A stretch of 64,000 nucleotides of DNA from Symsagittifera roscoffensis (taxonomy: Eukaryota; Xenacoelomorpha; Acoela; Convolutidae), in assembly GCF_963678635.1 (NCBI RefSeq), contig NC_087065.1, positions 30,506,252 through 30,570,251 on the forward strand. The letters run 5' to 3'. Positions 1 to 9,900 of the stretch are shown here, piece by piece. Positions within the stretch are counted from its first letter, which is position 1, and the number at the start of each line of letters is the position of its first letter. The translations under genes and the position numbers were made by a program. The notes under the pieces are model-generated. The model made no database searches. It was not told where the DNA came from and worked only from the letters and a program-made list of their open reading frames with translations.

Positions 1-98
1 CATGAACCCATCCGACCGAAAATAAGATAGCATGACGAACAGACGGTGTACCCTATCTGAAGTTACTCTATGAGTGAGCCACCCCGGACATAAACTCA
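1..98 (+). mobile_element. Truncated LTR, 3' part, related to the giant element
   Basis: This stretch aligns with the last ~98 bases of the LTRs at 5139-5236 and 22529-22626. They share the run of CGAAAATAAGATAGC, ACAGACGGTGT and CCCTATC, and it ends in AACTCA like those LTRs, with roughly 15% differences by eye. The bases after the end do not match the primer-binding region of the element. It is therefore the 3' LTR of an upstream + strand copy, or a solo LTR, cut by the window edge. Confidence 0.8.
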
Positions 99-149
99 AA
101 TTGTTCAACCCCGCATTGTTCCAAAATTCTCCACCACAAATGTTAAGAG

Positions 150-193
150 ACCCGGAAGATTGCGGGTTCGAATCCCTCTGTGGTCGACTTTTT
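150..193 (+). pseudogene. tRNA-like 3' half (T-arm, acceptor strand, T-run)
   Basis: A perfect pol III B-box (GGTTCGAATCC, 165-175) lies in a T-arm-like context, followed by an acceptor-like TGTGGTCGA and a run of five T. The bases GAAGATTGCGGGTTCGA resemble the 3' half of arginine tRNAs, from general knowledge. No D-arm or anticodon arm can be folded in the ~40 bases upstream. It is a tRNA pseudogene or the head of a tRNA-derived SINE, not a working tRNA. Confidence 0.4.
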
Positions 194-204
194 ATTATTA
201 AATC

Positions 205-400
205 TTGTCTGGTTTTTTAGCGGTTTTTTTAGATAAACCGCTCAAAACCGTTCAAATCTTGCGCGGTTTTTTTTTAGATAAACCGTTCAAAAACCGCTCA
301 AACCGCTCATTTTGAAGCAAGATTTTGAGCGTAAATGTCTAAAAAAAACCGCTCAAACCGCTCAAATCTTGCTTCAAGTTAGGTGAAAAATCTCGACTCG
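205..400. repeat. AAACCGCTCAAA repeat with inverted arms
   Basis: Short motifs of the type ACCGCTCAAA recur at least six times. The segment TTGAAGCAAGATTTTGAGCG near 312-331 faces CGCTCAAATCTTGCTTCAA near 358-377, giving a near-perfect hairpin. It has no coding content and looks like a foldback or MITE remnant. Confidence 0.6.
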
Positions 401-416
401 GGCATAGACCTTAAAA

Positions 417-465
417 GGCTGTTGGAACATTCAGGGCTTCGCCTTGAGCCGAGCAGTCTTGTTTC
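417..465 (+). repeat. Dispersed repeat, also at 46868-46920
   Basis: The core GGAACATTCAGGGCTTCGCC, followed by a GAGCAGTCTTGT tail, occurs here and again near 46880. The core contains a small palindrome around GGGCTTCGCCC. It is a short dispersed element of unknown family. Confidence 0.55.
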
Positions 466-1109
466 AAAATTAAACAGTCTTGTTTATTCCATTGAGATTC
501 AGATGTGATTTGAAAATATCAAAGTTAGCAAGGTGAAGCTAAAAAGACAATCTTGGAAATTTCAAAAGGTCACCCGTTAAAAAGTTTTTTCTTAACGTTG
601 TTTTAAAACTGTGTTAATGGCTTCACCTGGCCCATTTTTCAGTTGTCCACACGGACTTTTAAAAAATATATATTCGTGACAAGCGATCTCATTAGTTTTG
701 TTGCGAAAGTCGGAACAATAAGATTGACCAGAAAGCATTCGAAACAGTTTTAGGCACTAAAAGTGTTCCTAGTTTTTCCGATTTTAATTTAAAATCACCT
801 AAAATACATTTCAATTTCTTTTGTGAATATGGTTACGCACTTGGAACCGAACCAAATTGTCGCTCACGCGTAGTTAACTTGGCATATCAGGCACGACAAC
901 TGTTTGAATTGGTCAAATGCACAACTTTGACCGTCCAAAAATTACATCTCGTTAAATTGTTTGCTCATGAAGTTGAGCTCTATACATATACTCATATACA
1001 CATGGGGAATTTAGGTCAAAATTGATACCATTCAGTTTGTTTGAAAAATGTCCAAAAAATGGCTAGTTTTTATCAAGAAATTTTCATCAAAACGGAAGTT
1101 AGTTTTTTA
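466..1109. other. No gene seen
   Basis: AT-rich sequence without a long open frame, clear splice-bounded exon or recognisable repeat boundary. I see nothing I can support here. Confidence 0.5.
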
Positions 1110-1640
1110 CCCGGCTCGAAGTCCCAGACTCATGTGCAGACTTTCGCGACTTAATTTTGGCAGGTTCAGACTTTCCAGACCAAAATTAGGCATGTCCAGA
1201 GTTTGGCGACCAAAACCTGGTATCTCCAGACTTTCGCAACCACGATGATCCGTCGCGACTTTCGCGACCGAAGTGGAGGTGCGCGACCAAAACATCGCGA
1301 CTCATATTTGGTATGTCCAGACTCTCGCGACCAAGAGTTGCCATTACCAGACTTTCGCGACCGAAAAACTCAGGCGCGACTTTCAGGACCGAGGCGGATT
1401 CGCGCGACCCTGCGGTTCAGGAAACGGCGTGAACGGCGGGACCAAACATAGCCAATGGTGACACAGACATGGACACAGACTTTTGCGACCCATTTCCAGA
1501 CTTTCGTGACCAAACTTCGGTATGCCCAGACTTTTGCGACCCATTTCCAGAATTTTAAGACCAAATTTTGGTATGTTCAGACTTTCGCGGCCCACGGTGC
1601 AACTCATGTCCAGACTTTACAGACTCAAACTTGGCGCGAC
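1110..1640 (+). repeat. Degenerate tandem array, ~33-bp CAGACTTTCGCGACC unit
   Basis: Variants of CAGACTTTCGCGACCAAA, often followed by TTTGGTATGTC, recur more than a dozen times with spacing around 30-40 bp. The array is clearly richer in GC and CpG than its flanks. Open frames on both strands here are products of the periodic repeat. A reversed piece (CGCGAAAGTCTG) appears just downstream near 1780. Confidence 0.7.
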
Positions 1641-2649
1641 TATGCAGTTTGGGTCTGAATCCGGATGCGGCGCGGCCCTCAAAATCTGCACTCTATTTTT
1701 CAAAACATCTATAATTCAAAACCTCTATAACCTTTGGCATGTCCAGACCTAACCCTTAATCTAGACATGCCAAAATTCTGTCGCGAAAGTCTGCAAATGA
1801 GTATGGGACCTCGACCCAGGTAATATGGTTCGAAATCAGTCACTACGCCATTATTCGTAGAATGACAGTATATTTATCCTCGGGATGATTTCTTGGAAAT
1901 TTTTTCCACTCTTTAAAAATATCTCTTTTTGATAAAAGATTTCATTTTTCTAATGTTTGAAAGATGTTTCACCACAACTGTGATTTGATCGTTCGAAAAA
2001 AGTCAGTCCGTCAGAACGGTAATGATTGTTGACCATTTGATTTCACCATTGGTTTTGCACAATGAAATGTTTCTCAGAACAACACTACAATTGTTGAATT
2101 GATTGCTCTCGTAGTTGCCCGCACAGAAGTTGTAACCCTGTATCAATCAATTTTATGACAAACTTATGTTCAAAGACAAAAATAGTAAAATATATGGTCT
2201 AAATCATTGAATAAAAAACTTTTAAACTGTGTCAATTGTGTTGGATTTATAATCTGTTTTGTCTTTATAGATTACCAAGAGCAGGTATTTTTCTCTCCTT
2301 ATAATCGCAATATAATTAATTGTTTTTTTTCTATATAGTTCCAAAAATATTTATTGCTTGTACCATATAATAGCAACACAATCTATTTTTTGCCATATAT
2401 TTACAAAAGAAAACATGTTCACTGTAAGCATGATTTTTTGCTTTACAAACAAAATCAAATCATTGCTTTTATAAAATCTTATTACTAGCAAGATGAAATT
2501 TTTTAGCGAGTTTCGTGTATGTACAATCTTTTTTTTTCCTAATCTTGCTTTTAAGTATTTTAGCGAATTGTACTTCATGGTGCATTCCTTCTTCAATCCA
2601 ATTGCCTCGGATTGTTTTGGAACTAACCATCAACAGGACGATCTATAAC
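1641..2649. other. No gene seen; start of a repeat copied at 4165
   Basis: AT-rich. The last ~60 bases (about 2590-2649) belong to a dispersed repeat that continues at 3900-4030 and recurs at 4165-4325. The short frame on the - strand near 2351-2596 is low in complexity and I do not support it as a gene. Confidence 0.5.
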
Positions 2650-2657
2650 CTTCAAGC

Positions 2658-3891
2658 CAGGGTTGCAAAACAAAACATGATTCTGACAACAAAAAAAACG
2701 TTTTAAAGGTTTAAAACTTTTTAAACACGTTTAAAACAAAAAACATGCATAATTGACAAAATTAGCTGCTCAGCACACGTTTTATGAAAGTTAGTTTTTC
2801 AAGTTTTTCCATGTCAAGACGTTTTCGAAGGTCGTCTTGGATATAGCCCATTGTCGAAAACATCCTTTCGAGACCAGCTGAACTGGGGGACAGTTTTTCC
2901 ATCTTCAAGGCCATTTCTCCAATTTCCTTGGAACTCTTTCCCATTGCTATTTGATAGTTCAAAAAATTTACTTCTTTTTGTCTGTGTATTCTTGGAATTC
3001 AAATTTTAGAACCGGTAAGTTCTCTCCAATAAACTTAAAGACTTCACTGTTGCATTCCGGATGCTTCATTTTGATCCAGTCGATGGCAGGCTTGCGTTCG
3101 TTCTCCGTTAAGTCTTCGCCGAAATACAATGGGCATAACAAATAGGCAGTGAACCACGAATCCGGAACAGAACGATTATACCTTTTCTCAATGAATTCCA
3201 ACCACTCTAGGCGTTCCATCCTCGTTCACTAAAACTGTCGAGTAATTCTTTCCATGCCCAAACGGCGTCGGCTACTGTGCTTTTGTTTGGGCATGGTGAT
3301 TATATTTTGCGCGGCCATCGGTTGATTGAGTAAATTTGCTACAAATTATATTTCTTTTACGACTAGTAGCCATTTTTGCACGTATCATCATTAGCTTTGA
3401 TCTTGAATAAGAAGAAGAAGTGTAATTTCAAGTCTTCTGAAAATACAATAATACAAGTATGAAAACATGAAAAGTATCAATAGTTAAACTTTCAAAGTAT
3501 CAAACATTAGTTGTAGTCTAGGTGTAGTTGTTGTAGATAATATCAAGTCAGCTTTTAACGTTTAAAATTAAGTTACCCTTTATTACGGTGTAACTCGTGT
3601 ATATTGGGACAAATCTCTGAGAGGTCTCGAAATATAAGCGCTATTAGTACGGTTCTATAACTTGGCTTACAAATCACTGATATTGCTACGAACCATTTGA
3701 CCGGAATAAAATTTCGGATTCTTATTGATTTTCCAAGGATTCTCAATTGTATGACGCGCTCAGAAAGCGTTCAATTTTTGACCAATCTTGAGTCGTTGTT
3801 TTAAACGCTGAAAATCGTGTTGTTTTAAACAGTGTTTTAAACGTGTTTAAACATGTTTTAAACAAGCTCTGTTTTAAACCTTGCAACCCCG
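2658..3891. mobile_element. hAT-type DNA transposon remnant, 1234 bp
   Basis: The ends are CAGGGTTGCAA on the left and, read inward on the other strand, CGGGGTTGCAA on the right, one mismatch apart. Both ends continue into GTTTAAAAC-rich subterminal repeats. An exact 8-bp duplication, CTTCAAGC, flanks it at 2650-2657 and 3892-3899, the length expected for hAT insertions. The surrounding repeat also exists without the insertion at 4165-4325, where a single CTTCAAGC occupies the site. The only coding remnant is the transposase tail on the - strand. Confidence 0.85.
2762..3219 (-). pseudogene. hAT transposase C-terminal fragment
   Basis: Two frames on the - strand (3219-2968 and 2962-2762) together give about 150 residues, with a frameshift and stop between them. 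The second contains SSAGLERMFSTMGYIQ followed by a DDLRKRL-type stretch. This is the layout of the hAT C-terminal dimerisation domain, in which a Ser/Glu-Arg-x-Phe-Ser motif precedes an Arg/Leu-rich helix. The first frame (DWIKMKHPEC, WFTAYLL) fits the region just upstream in such proteins. The BED zinc finger and most of the catalytic core are absent, so it is dead. It could alternatively derive from a domesticated hAT-like host gene, but the TIRs and target duplication favour a transposon copy. Confidence 0.75.
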
Positions 3892-4029
3892 CTTCAAGCA
3901 AAAAATTGAAGTTTTCACTGCAAATTTTTTTGTTAATTCATGGTCGCAATGTTTATTTCATGGTCGCAAGAAAACTGTAATTATGTTGTTCTCATAGACA
4001 AAAAAGTTTGAGAATTTTAAAATGCTGGT

Positions 4030-4563
4030 CGTTTTTTGGCGTTCGTTTTTTTCTTCAGAGATTCGAACCCCTGCCGACCCGGAGATAACCATTTTTGTTG
4101 ATGAACCCTAAAAATTTTCTAAAGGCGCCTTTGGCGCCAATATATACTAACTTTGAGGATTGTTATGGATTTCCTCAGATTATTATAAAACTAACCATCA
4201 CCAGGACGTTCTTTAACCTTCAAGCGAAAACTGAATTATTCACTGAAATTTTTCGTTAATTCATGGTCGCAAGAAAACTATAATTATGTTGTTCTCATAG
4301 ACACAAAAATTTGCAAAATTTAAAATGCTGGCAGGCCTGCCGAAAAAATGCAATTTTTTGGTGATAATTTTCCAAAAAACGCCAAAAAGGCTTTTTGACA
4401 TGTTTTCTTGCGGCGCACAACGTTTGGCAAAAACATTGTCTTTTAAGTGCTTTGGGAGAGCTCAGAAAATCAATTCGGTCGAACTAAAAAAAAGATCGAC
4501 AGTGTATTTGAAAATTGTTTGAAAATCCCCCCCCCCCCCAAGAAAATACAAGATCCGCCCCTG
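4030..4563 (+). mobile_element. hAT-type MITE fragment, interrupted
   Basis: It matches the MITE at 44607-45029 in pieces: CCCCTGCCGACCC, then TTTTCTAAAGGCGCC with GGCGCCAATATATACTAA, then a GCTTTGGGAGAGCTC block. It ends in the same terminus, GATCCGCCCCTG (4563). The left terminus is missing. A dispersed repeat (about 4165-4325) interrupts the middle. A C-homopolymer lies near 4527-4540. Confidence 0.65.
4165..4325 (+). repeat. Dispersed repeat; unfilled copy of the hAT target
   Basis: Shares ACTAACCATCA, ACCTTCAAGC, TTAATTCATGGTCGCAAG and TGTTGTTCTCATAGACA with the sequence that flanks the hAT element at 2590-2657 and 3892-4030. Here CTTCAAGC occurs once with no insertion, so it acts as a paralogous empty site. 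Confidence 0.8.
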
Positions 4564-4823
4564 CTTAGAGCTTAAATTTGAATTAAATTTGATTTTTTTC
4601 TGTGTTTTCATGCAGATTAGCTAAAACCAGTATTTTTGATTTATTTTTGTGAGATAATGTTTTGATAGAAAAAGTATTATAATATATTATTCTAGATTAT
4701 GAGAGAGTATAAGAGATTTTCGGAAAAATTATACCAATTATTATTGATTATAATGAAAAAAAAGTGCCCAAAAAGTTATCATTATAATGGATTATAAATT
4801 GTTTAAACATCTAAAATTGGCGC
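4564..4823. other. No gene seen
   Basis: AT-rich spacer between the MITE fragment and copy A. Apart from short ATTATAATGGATTATAA runs like those near 45200-45480, nothing is recognisable. Confidence 0.5.
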
Positions 4824-4827
4824 TTAT

Positions 4828-5236
4828 CGAACCTGATCTAAACTACATTTTATAATTGGATAAATTGGATATTTTACCACTGTAAAATATTTAATATTAA
4901 CCAATCATAATCCATCTAACTAACAACCCATTTATTTGTAAGTGCTGAAAATACTTGTAATTTCAGCACCAGAGAGATTTGAATTTAAATTAGAACTTAG
5001 TTGCCTCTCCAAGAGATTTTCAGCAGTTGCAATAGGCCAGTATACTCTAGATCTATTGAGCCTAGCAGAGACTAGTTAAACACCCTGAGACTAGTAGATA
5101 TAAGAGTAAGATTAGGATCGGTATTAGACTAAGAAGTTGCACGAATCTATCCGGCCGAAAATAAGATAGCGTGACGAGCAGACGGTGTATCCTATCCGAA
5201 ATTACTCTATGAGTAAACCCCATCGGTCATAACTCA
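4828..5236 (+). repeat. 5' LTR of copy A
   Basis: Starts CGAACCTGATC (TGGAACCTGATC in copy B) and ends CATAACTCA. It contains AACCAATCATAATCC (a CCAAT-box-like motif) and a stem-loop at 4942-4969 with 12-nt arms GTGCTGAAAATA / TAATTTCAGCAC and loop CTTG, with one mismatch. The AATAAA hexamer seen in copy B is AATAGG here. Confidence 0.93.
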
Positions 5237-5238
5237 TC

Positions 5239-5256
5239 TGGTGCGACCATAAGTCT
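5239..5256 (+). other. Primer-binding site of copy A
   Basis: Two bases after the LTR the sequence reads TGGTGCGACCATAAGTC, identical in copy B. The TGG start is the usual complement of a tRNA CCA tail. I cannot assign the tRNA: the implied acceptor strand would end in GGTCGCA. Confidence 0.75.
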
Positions 5257-5323
5257 CGAATAAGACCTTAATAGCTTAGAATTAACCAAATATAGATTAG
5301 AATTTAGACAAAACATTTTCAAA

Positions 5324-5557
5324 ATGTTACACGATAATAACTTAATTGAAATGTCTCTACGACTCAATAGATCAGAGCCGATATTCCGAGCAATACTAGA
5401 ACTACCCGGTATTGGAAGAAGACCTCGGGCAAGAGACGATATACGACTACGTAGAAACCTACCATTTAGTTTTATGGTTGTACGGCAAAAGCCAACACAA
5501 ACTTATATATTTAGAATCTTATTAGCAATGAATTTAGATTTTCATTTGCAAACATAA
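5324..5557 (+). CDS. 77-aa leader ORF, intact in copy A
   Basis: It opens at the ATG 88 nt after the LTR. The product is 77 residues, Arg/Leu-rich and soluble, with ELPGIGRR near the middle and LAMNLDFHLQT at the end. Copy B has the same length and ~80% or more identity, with conservative changes. It is the only frame of copy A without a stop or frameshift in the old copy, which hints at real coding in the ancestor, though 77 codons can escape mutation by luck. I do not recognise a family. It could be a small regulatory protein, a leader peptide fused to downstream ORFs by splicing, or a uORF controlling the long leader. Confidence 0.5.
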   Translation: MLHDNNLIEMSLRLNRSEPIFRAILELPGIGRRPRARDDIRLRRNLPFSFMVVRQKPTQTYIFRILLAMNLDFHLQT

Positions 5558-6480
5558 AATTTGAAGTAAATCTTCATGACCATTTCAGGCGCTAAACAAC
5601 ATTATTAATGTACAATAACGATTGATAAAAAGATCTCAGATCGTTTTCCAAATTTCTGCAGTATTATATAAAACATATTTGAAAATTATTTAATGAAAAT
5701 AAAAATAAAAATTAGAAGCATGACAATAAATAGTTAGTAATCATAAATCATCTTGTTGTTCCAGCTTCATCACCGAAACATAACAGCAATCATAAGCTCA
5801 CTAATATCATTGAAAAACTAAATCTTTTTTATTAAATAAATTTAAACCATTTTAAACTTAAATTCGTTTAACTTAAAAATCAGATCATCAAGGCTTATCC
5901 TTGGATCTTAAATTTTCTATTTCACTAAATTTAAAACCAGATCATCAAAGCCTATCCTTGGATCTAAAAGAACAATTTTGTTCTCCCCCACCCACTTAGC
6001 AAGTGTCTAACGACCTCAAACGTCGATTCACTATCCAACCTTTTCAAAAGAGCCAGGACTAATAGAAATTTTTAAATAAAACTAACCATTCAAATTAAGA
6101 TAAACAGTGAAGAACTTCGGTTATTCATCCTTCACTTGAACCCTCCTCTTACCAGAACCAGGGTAGATTTTCGACTTAGTATGTTCAAAATAGTATCTAA
6201 CGAACTGCTTGCGTTCTAATAATACCTGAACCTTGTGGATCGATTTACTATTCTCCAACCCTTGAACACAATCACTACCACTAAGTAAGATTATGTAAGT
6301 TATCACCTTAACTTAGACTAGCCACGAGAAAGTAGAATATCATTCTCCGGAATCGATATGCTTTTCTCTCCAACCCTGAACAAAAAGACCCAGGTTAAGC
6401 TAACCAAAAAATCGTTAGGACTAACAGTCTAGGAAAATAGAAATAACTAACAATTTCTTGCATCCCTCATCCTAAACCTT
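5558..6480 (+). promoter_or_regulatory. Repeat-bearing 5' leader of copy A
   Basis: Non-coding leader. Two 25-nt direct repeats (5883-5907 and 5940-5964) each read GATCATCAA...CCTTGGATC and can fold as a CAAGG/CCTTG stem with a five-base loop CTTAT and GATC outer arms. Further downstream a CGATTNACTNTTC...CCAACCCT motif occurs three times (near 6024, 6237 and 6350). Both features are conserved in copy B. Plausible roles are packaging or ribosome entry; neither is shown. Confidence 0.5.
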
Positions 6481-6921
6481 ATGTCATTCAAAAATTTAGG
6501 AAATAAACAAACAATCGTTTTACACAATTGTGAAATAGATAACCAAAAATACGATCTTGTAATCACTCCTCATACAGAAACAGTTGGATACATTAGAACA
6601 AAACGACAAACAATAAAAAGAAAAATTATAAACAGACAAAGACAAATCACACAAAAAAGATTTTCAAAAAATAGAAACGCATTTTCTGAATCAGAAGCCA
6701 ACAGTTTAGACGAACTGTACAACTTAGAAGAATCAATAGATAAAAATTGTCCCATTCATGATCAATTATATTTTTCCGACTCAGAAACAACTTCAAATTC
6801 ATCAAAAAGAGAAAAAAGAAGACACAAAGAAGAAAGAGAAAAAAGAAGCAATATTAACACAAACCAGTACACTTGTATAATTGGAATCAACCAATTAGAC
6901 ACATTGATAGTTATATGTTAA
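6481..6921 (+). pseudogene. ORF1 of copy A, frameshifted near its end
   Basis: The 146-codon frame matches the 155-aa ORF1 of copy B through about residue 117 (MSFKNLGNKQT..., basic block KRQTIKRKIINRQRQ, acidic stretch LYFSDSETTSNSS). A frameshift near 6850 then changes the tail; the conserved tail (HLYNWNQ-like) continues in another frame. It ends before the gag start at 6940, whereas in copy B the two frames overlap by 26 nt. See the copy B entry for its possible function. Confidence 0.7.
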
Positions 6922-6939
6922 CAGTCATCAAACGAAAAA

Positions 6940-9900
6940 ATGAGCCACACTCAAAGTGACGAAAGTCCAGATGAAGAAGCAGTTTTTCCCTTTTTTATAG
7001 ATTCACTCGATGATAGAGGACAAACACGATTTTCTAAGAACTTACTCGTAAATTTGTTTGAACCAGGAATCAGCCCATGCAAAGCAGAATTCCCAGATGT
7101 AAAAATCAAAAGACAAATTATTGAACATTATTTGAAAGACATATGTAATCTAACACAACAATATGGAATCTACACCATAGAACTCAGCACACCAAATACA
7201 ACCCATCGTAAATATGTAATTCAAACAGACGATATTGAACTAGAATTTTCAAAAGTATTCATAGAATATATCAAAAGCATACAATATCATAATTCACAAA
7301 GAGCAAACTCCATATTCACTAACGAAATTTTTGCTGTAATATATAGTTATATATCTATATTAGAAAAAAAAGTAGTTCAAAGTATATCACCAACCGAAAC
7401 ATCAAAACATACAAAATTACGAAATGAAATCACAGTATTTTCAACATTTCTACATATAATTCGCAAAAACTTTACAAAAAAAAAGTTTCACAAAACACTA
7501 AACAAGATTTACAAAAGATTTTAGCATGGTTTATAATAGATTATTTTACCCACAATTTAGATTTAATTTCACAAGCAAGAAAAAATTTCAGACCTCAAAA
7601 TACCAATGATGACACTGTTCTTTCAGAACAATCAGATTACGTTTGGGACCCTGACTGGTCTCATCCAGCATTTCTAAATATCCCACAAGTTATCTCGAGT
7701 CAAGCAATAAGTACAATATCTTTTCACAGATATTATGTAAAAGTAGTACCATTAACCATTGATGTAACACCATTGAATTATAATAAATTTTTACCTGATA
7801 CACGAAATAACAGCTTAAATTCAACAGTCATACATAATGAAAACCTCAATGGAACCAGAAATCTTACACAGCAAGATATTCAAACACCATCACACTTCAT
7901 AAATGAAGAAACCGTCCAAACAACAGCATCAAGTACACAACAGAGTATTTCACCAATACACGCAAATCTGACAACATCAAGAAATACAAATACATCATTA
8001 ACACAGGTAAACTTACAATCAACCGTTAAACCTTCGGTTGCTCCAAAATATTCACATATGGACTATCAAACGTATAGACCAATGACAATACCGTCAAAAA
8101 CACGAAAACTGTTCACAAGAAACACTTTTGCAGAACACAATTATAATTATGCTCACCAACCAAGAACAAACCAACCTCCCCGAAAAAATACACAAAATTT
8201 AAATCCCGTATGTTCCCATTATTGGAATCTCCCAAAAACATCGACCAGTTCGGTAAATTTTCCAGATAATCCACAACCTACACAGGATTATAGTGAAAAT
8301 TAACCATTTTTTGAACAGAATAAAAATAAACAACATACACCATATAACACAAACAATTTATCATCTGATGACGATGATTATCATCAACCAGATATTTTTG
8401 CACCATATACTAAAGAATATTGCACACAGAGACCGCGACAATCTCAACCATCTCAAAATACAAAAATTTACCCATCAGAAATACAAAATCCACAAATGCA
8501 TATACAAAACCAATTTAACACACAATCTTTTCAACCAATACAACCACAAAACCCAAATTTAACGCATTCTTATCAACCAACCCAAATGCAAAATGAAATA
8601 CCGCTTCCATATTATCTTCAGCAACATGAAATCACAAAAAATCAACTTTCAAATTTTTCACAAATGCCAAATGCCACAGAATCACTACAGATGACTATGA
8701 GTCCATACCTCATGGGTGGATCATCAGTAACATCGAATAAACCATTAATGGTATTCACAGGAACAGACCCTGAGTATTCTGTAGAAGATTATCTAAATGC
8801 AGTAACTATAGGACCCGAACCAATTAATACGCCACTACATTAAAAATGGATACATAGACGCACAGCATTAATACAAACAACCCTAGATGGCGCAGCTCAA
8901 AAATGGTTTTCAGTATTACCCACAGAAATAAAATCAGACTGGAAAAGATTCACACAAGAATTTTCAAAAATGTTTGATTCTGAAAGAAACAAACAACATC
9001 AAAGAGTTTTATGCAACGAAATCCGCAGATTACCAAAAGAAACAATTAAACAATTAGCAGTACGAATCGATACACTAGTTCGAAAAGCATATTCACTTAT
9101 TACACATGACTACAAAAACACCAAAATGACAGAAATTTTAATGATGACCTTAACACCTCAATTAAGGAAAAAGCTATAAAAAAGAGAGCATCTCATCCTT
9201 CCTCAATTCGAGAACCAGATTTAGATTTTCGAAAATTGGTAGATAAACTAGAACAAGCAGAAATCACAATGAAACTCGAAGAAACAGAAAATCTAAAACT
9301 AAAATATGTTAATGGGATTGAAACAAATACAACACATGTAAATAACATACAAGAATCAGACACAGACCTGCTTGAAAAAATCACTGAAATACTAAATATC
9401 TACGAAAAACATCCAAACTTTAAAGGCAAACCATCCTTCAAAAAGTGGTGTAATTATTGCCGACGATACGGACACAGTATTTCCGAATGTAGACAAAAAC
9501 AACAAGACAATCAGAATTAACCTCAAAAGTACAAAGAACCAAATAAATCATTCTATCAATACATGAAAAAAGACCAAAATCTACCAAACAAAAATATATA
9601 TAGTAATAGCAGTTCAGGATAACCACTTCCGAGCAACTCAAATTACACAAGGAATCAATCACCATATAACTCAAGTTATAGAGGTAGATCACCCGAACGA
9701 GGAAATACACGAAATTTCTCACAAAATAGATATAACCGATATTTTAGCCAAAATAACCAAAATAACTATTCACGATCGAATTCTAATACAACAGAATATG
9801 TTTCTAGATCCAGTTCCCAATCGAACCCAAGGAATAGACACTATTCCAATAATCAATCACGAAACTCATCATACAACAGAAATAGAAACTATTCACATAA

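Noticed and set aside
1048..1752. Several 60-80-aa frames on both strands
   Set aside because: They are by-products of the degenerate 33-bp array and occur on both strands over the same bases.
4325..4522. Frames at 4325-4522 and 44768-45061 as a shared protein
   Set aside because: Both lie inside copies of one hAT-type MITE; the similarity is that of the DNA element.
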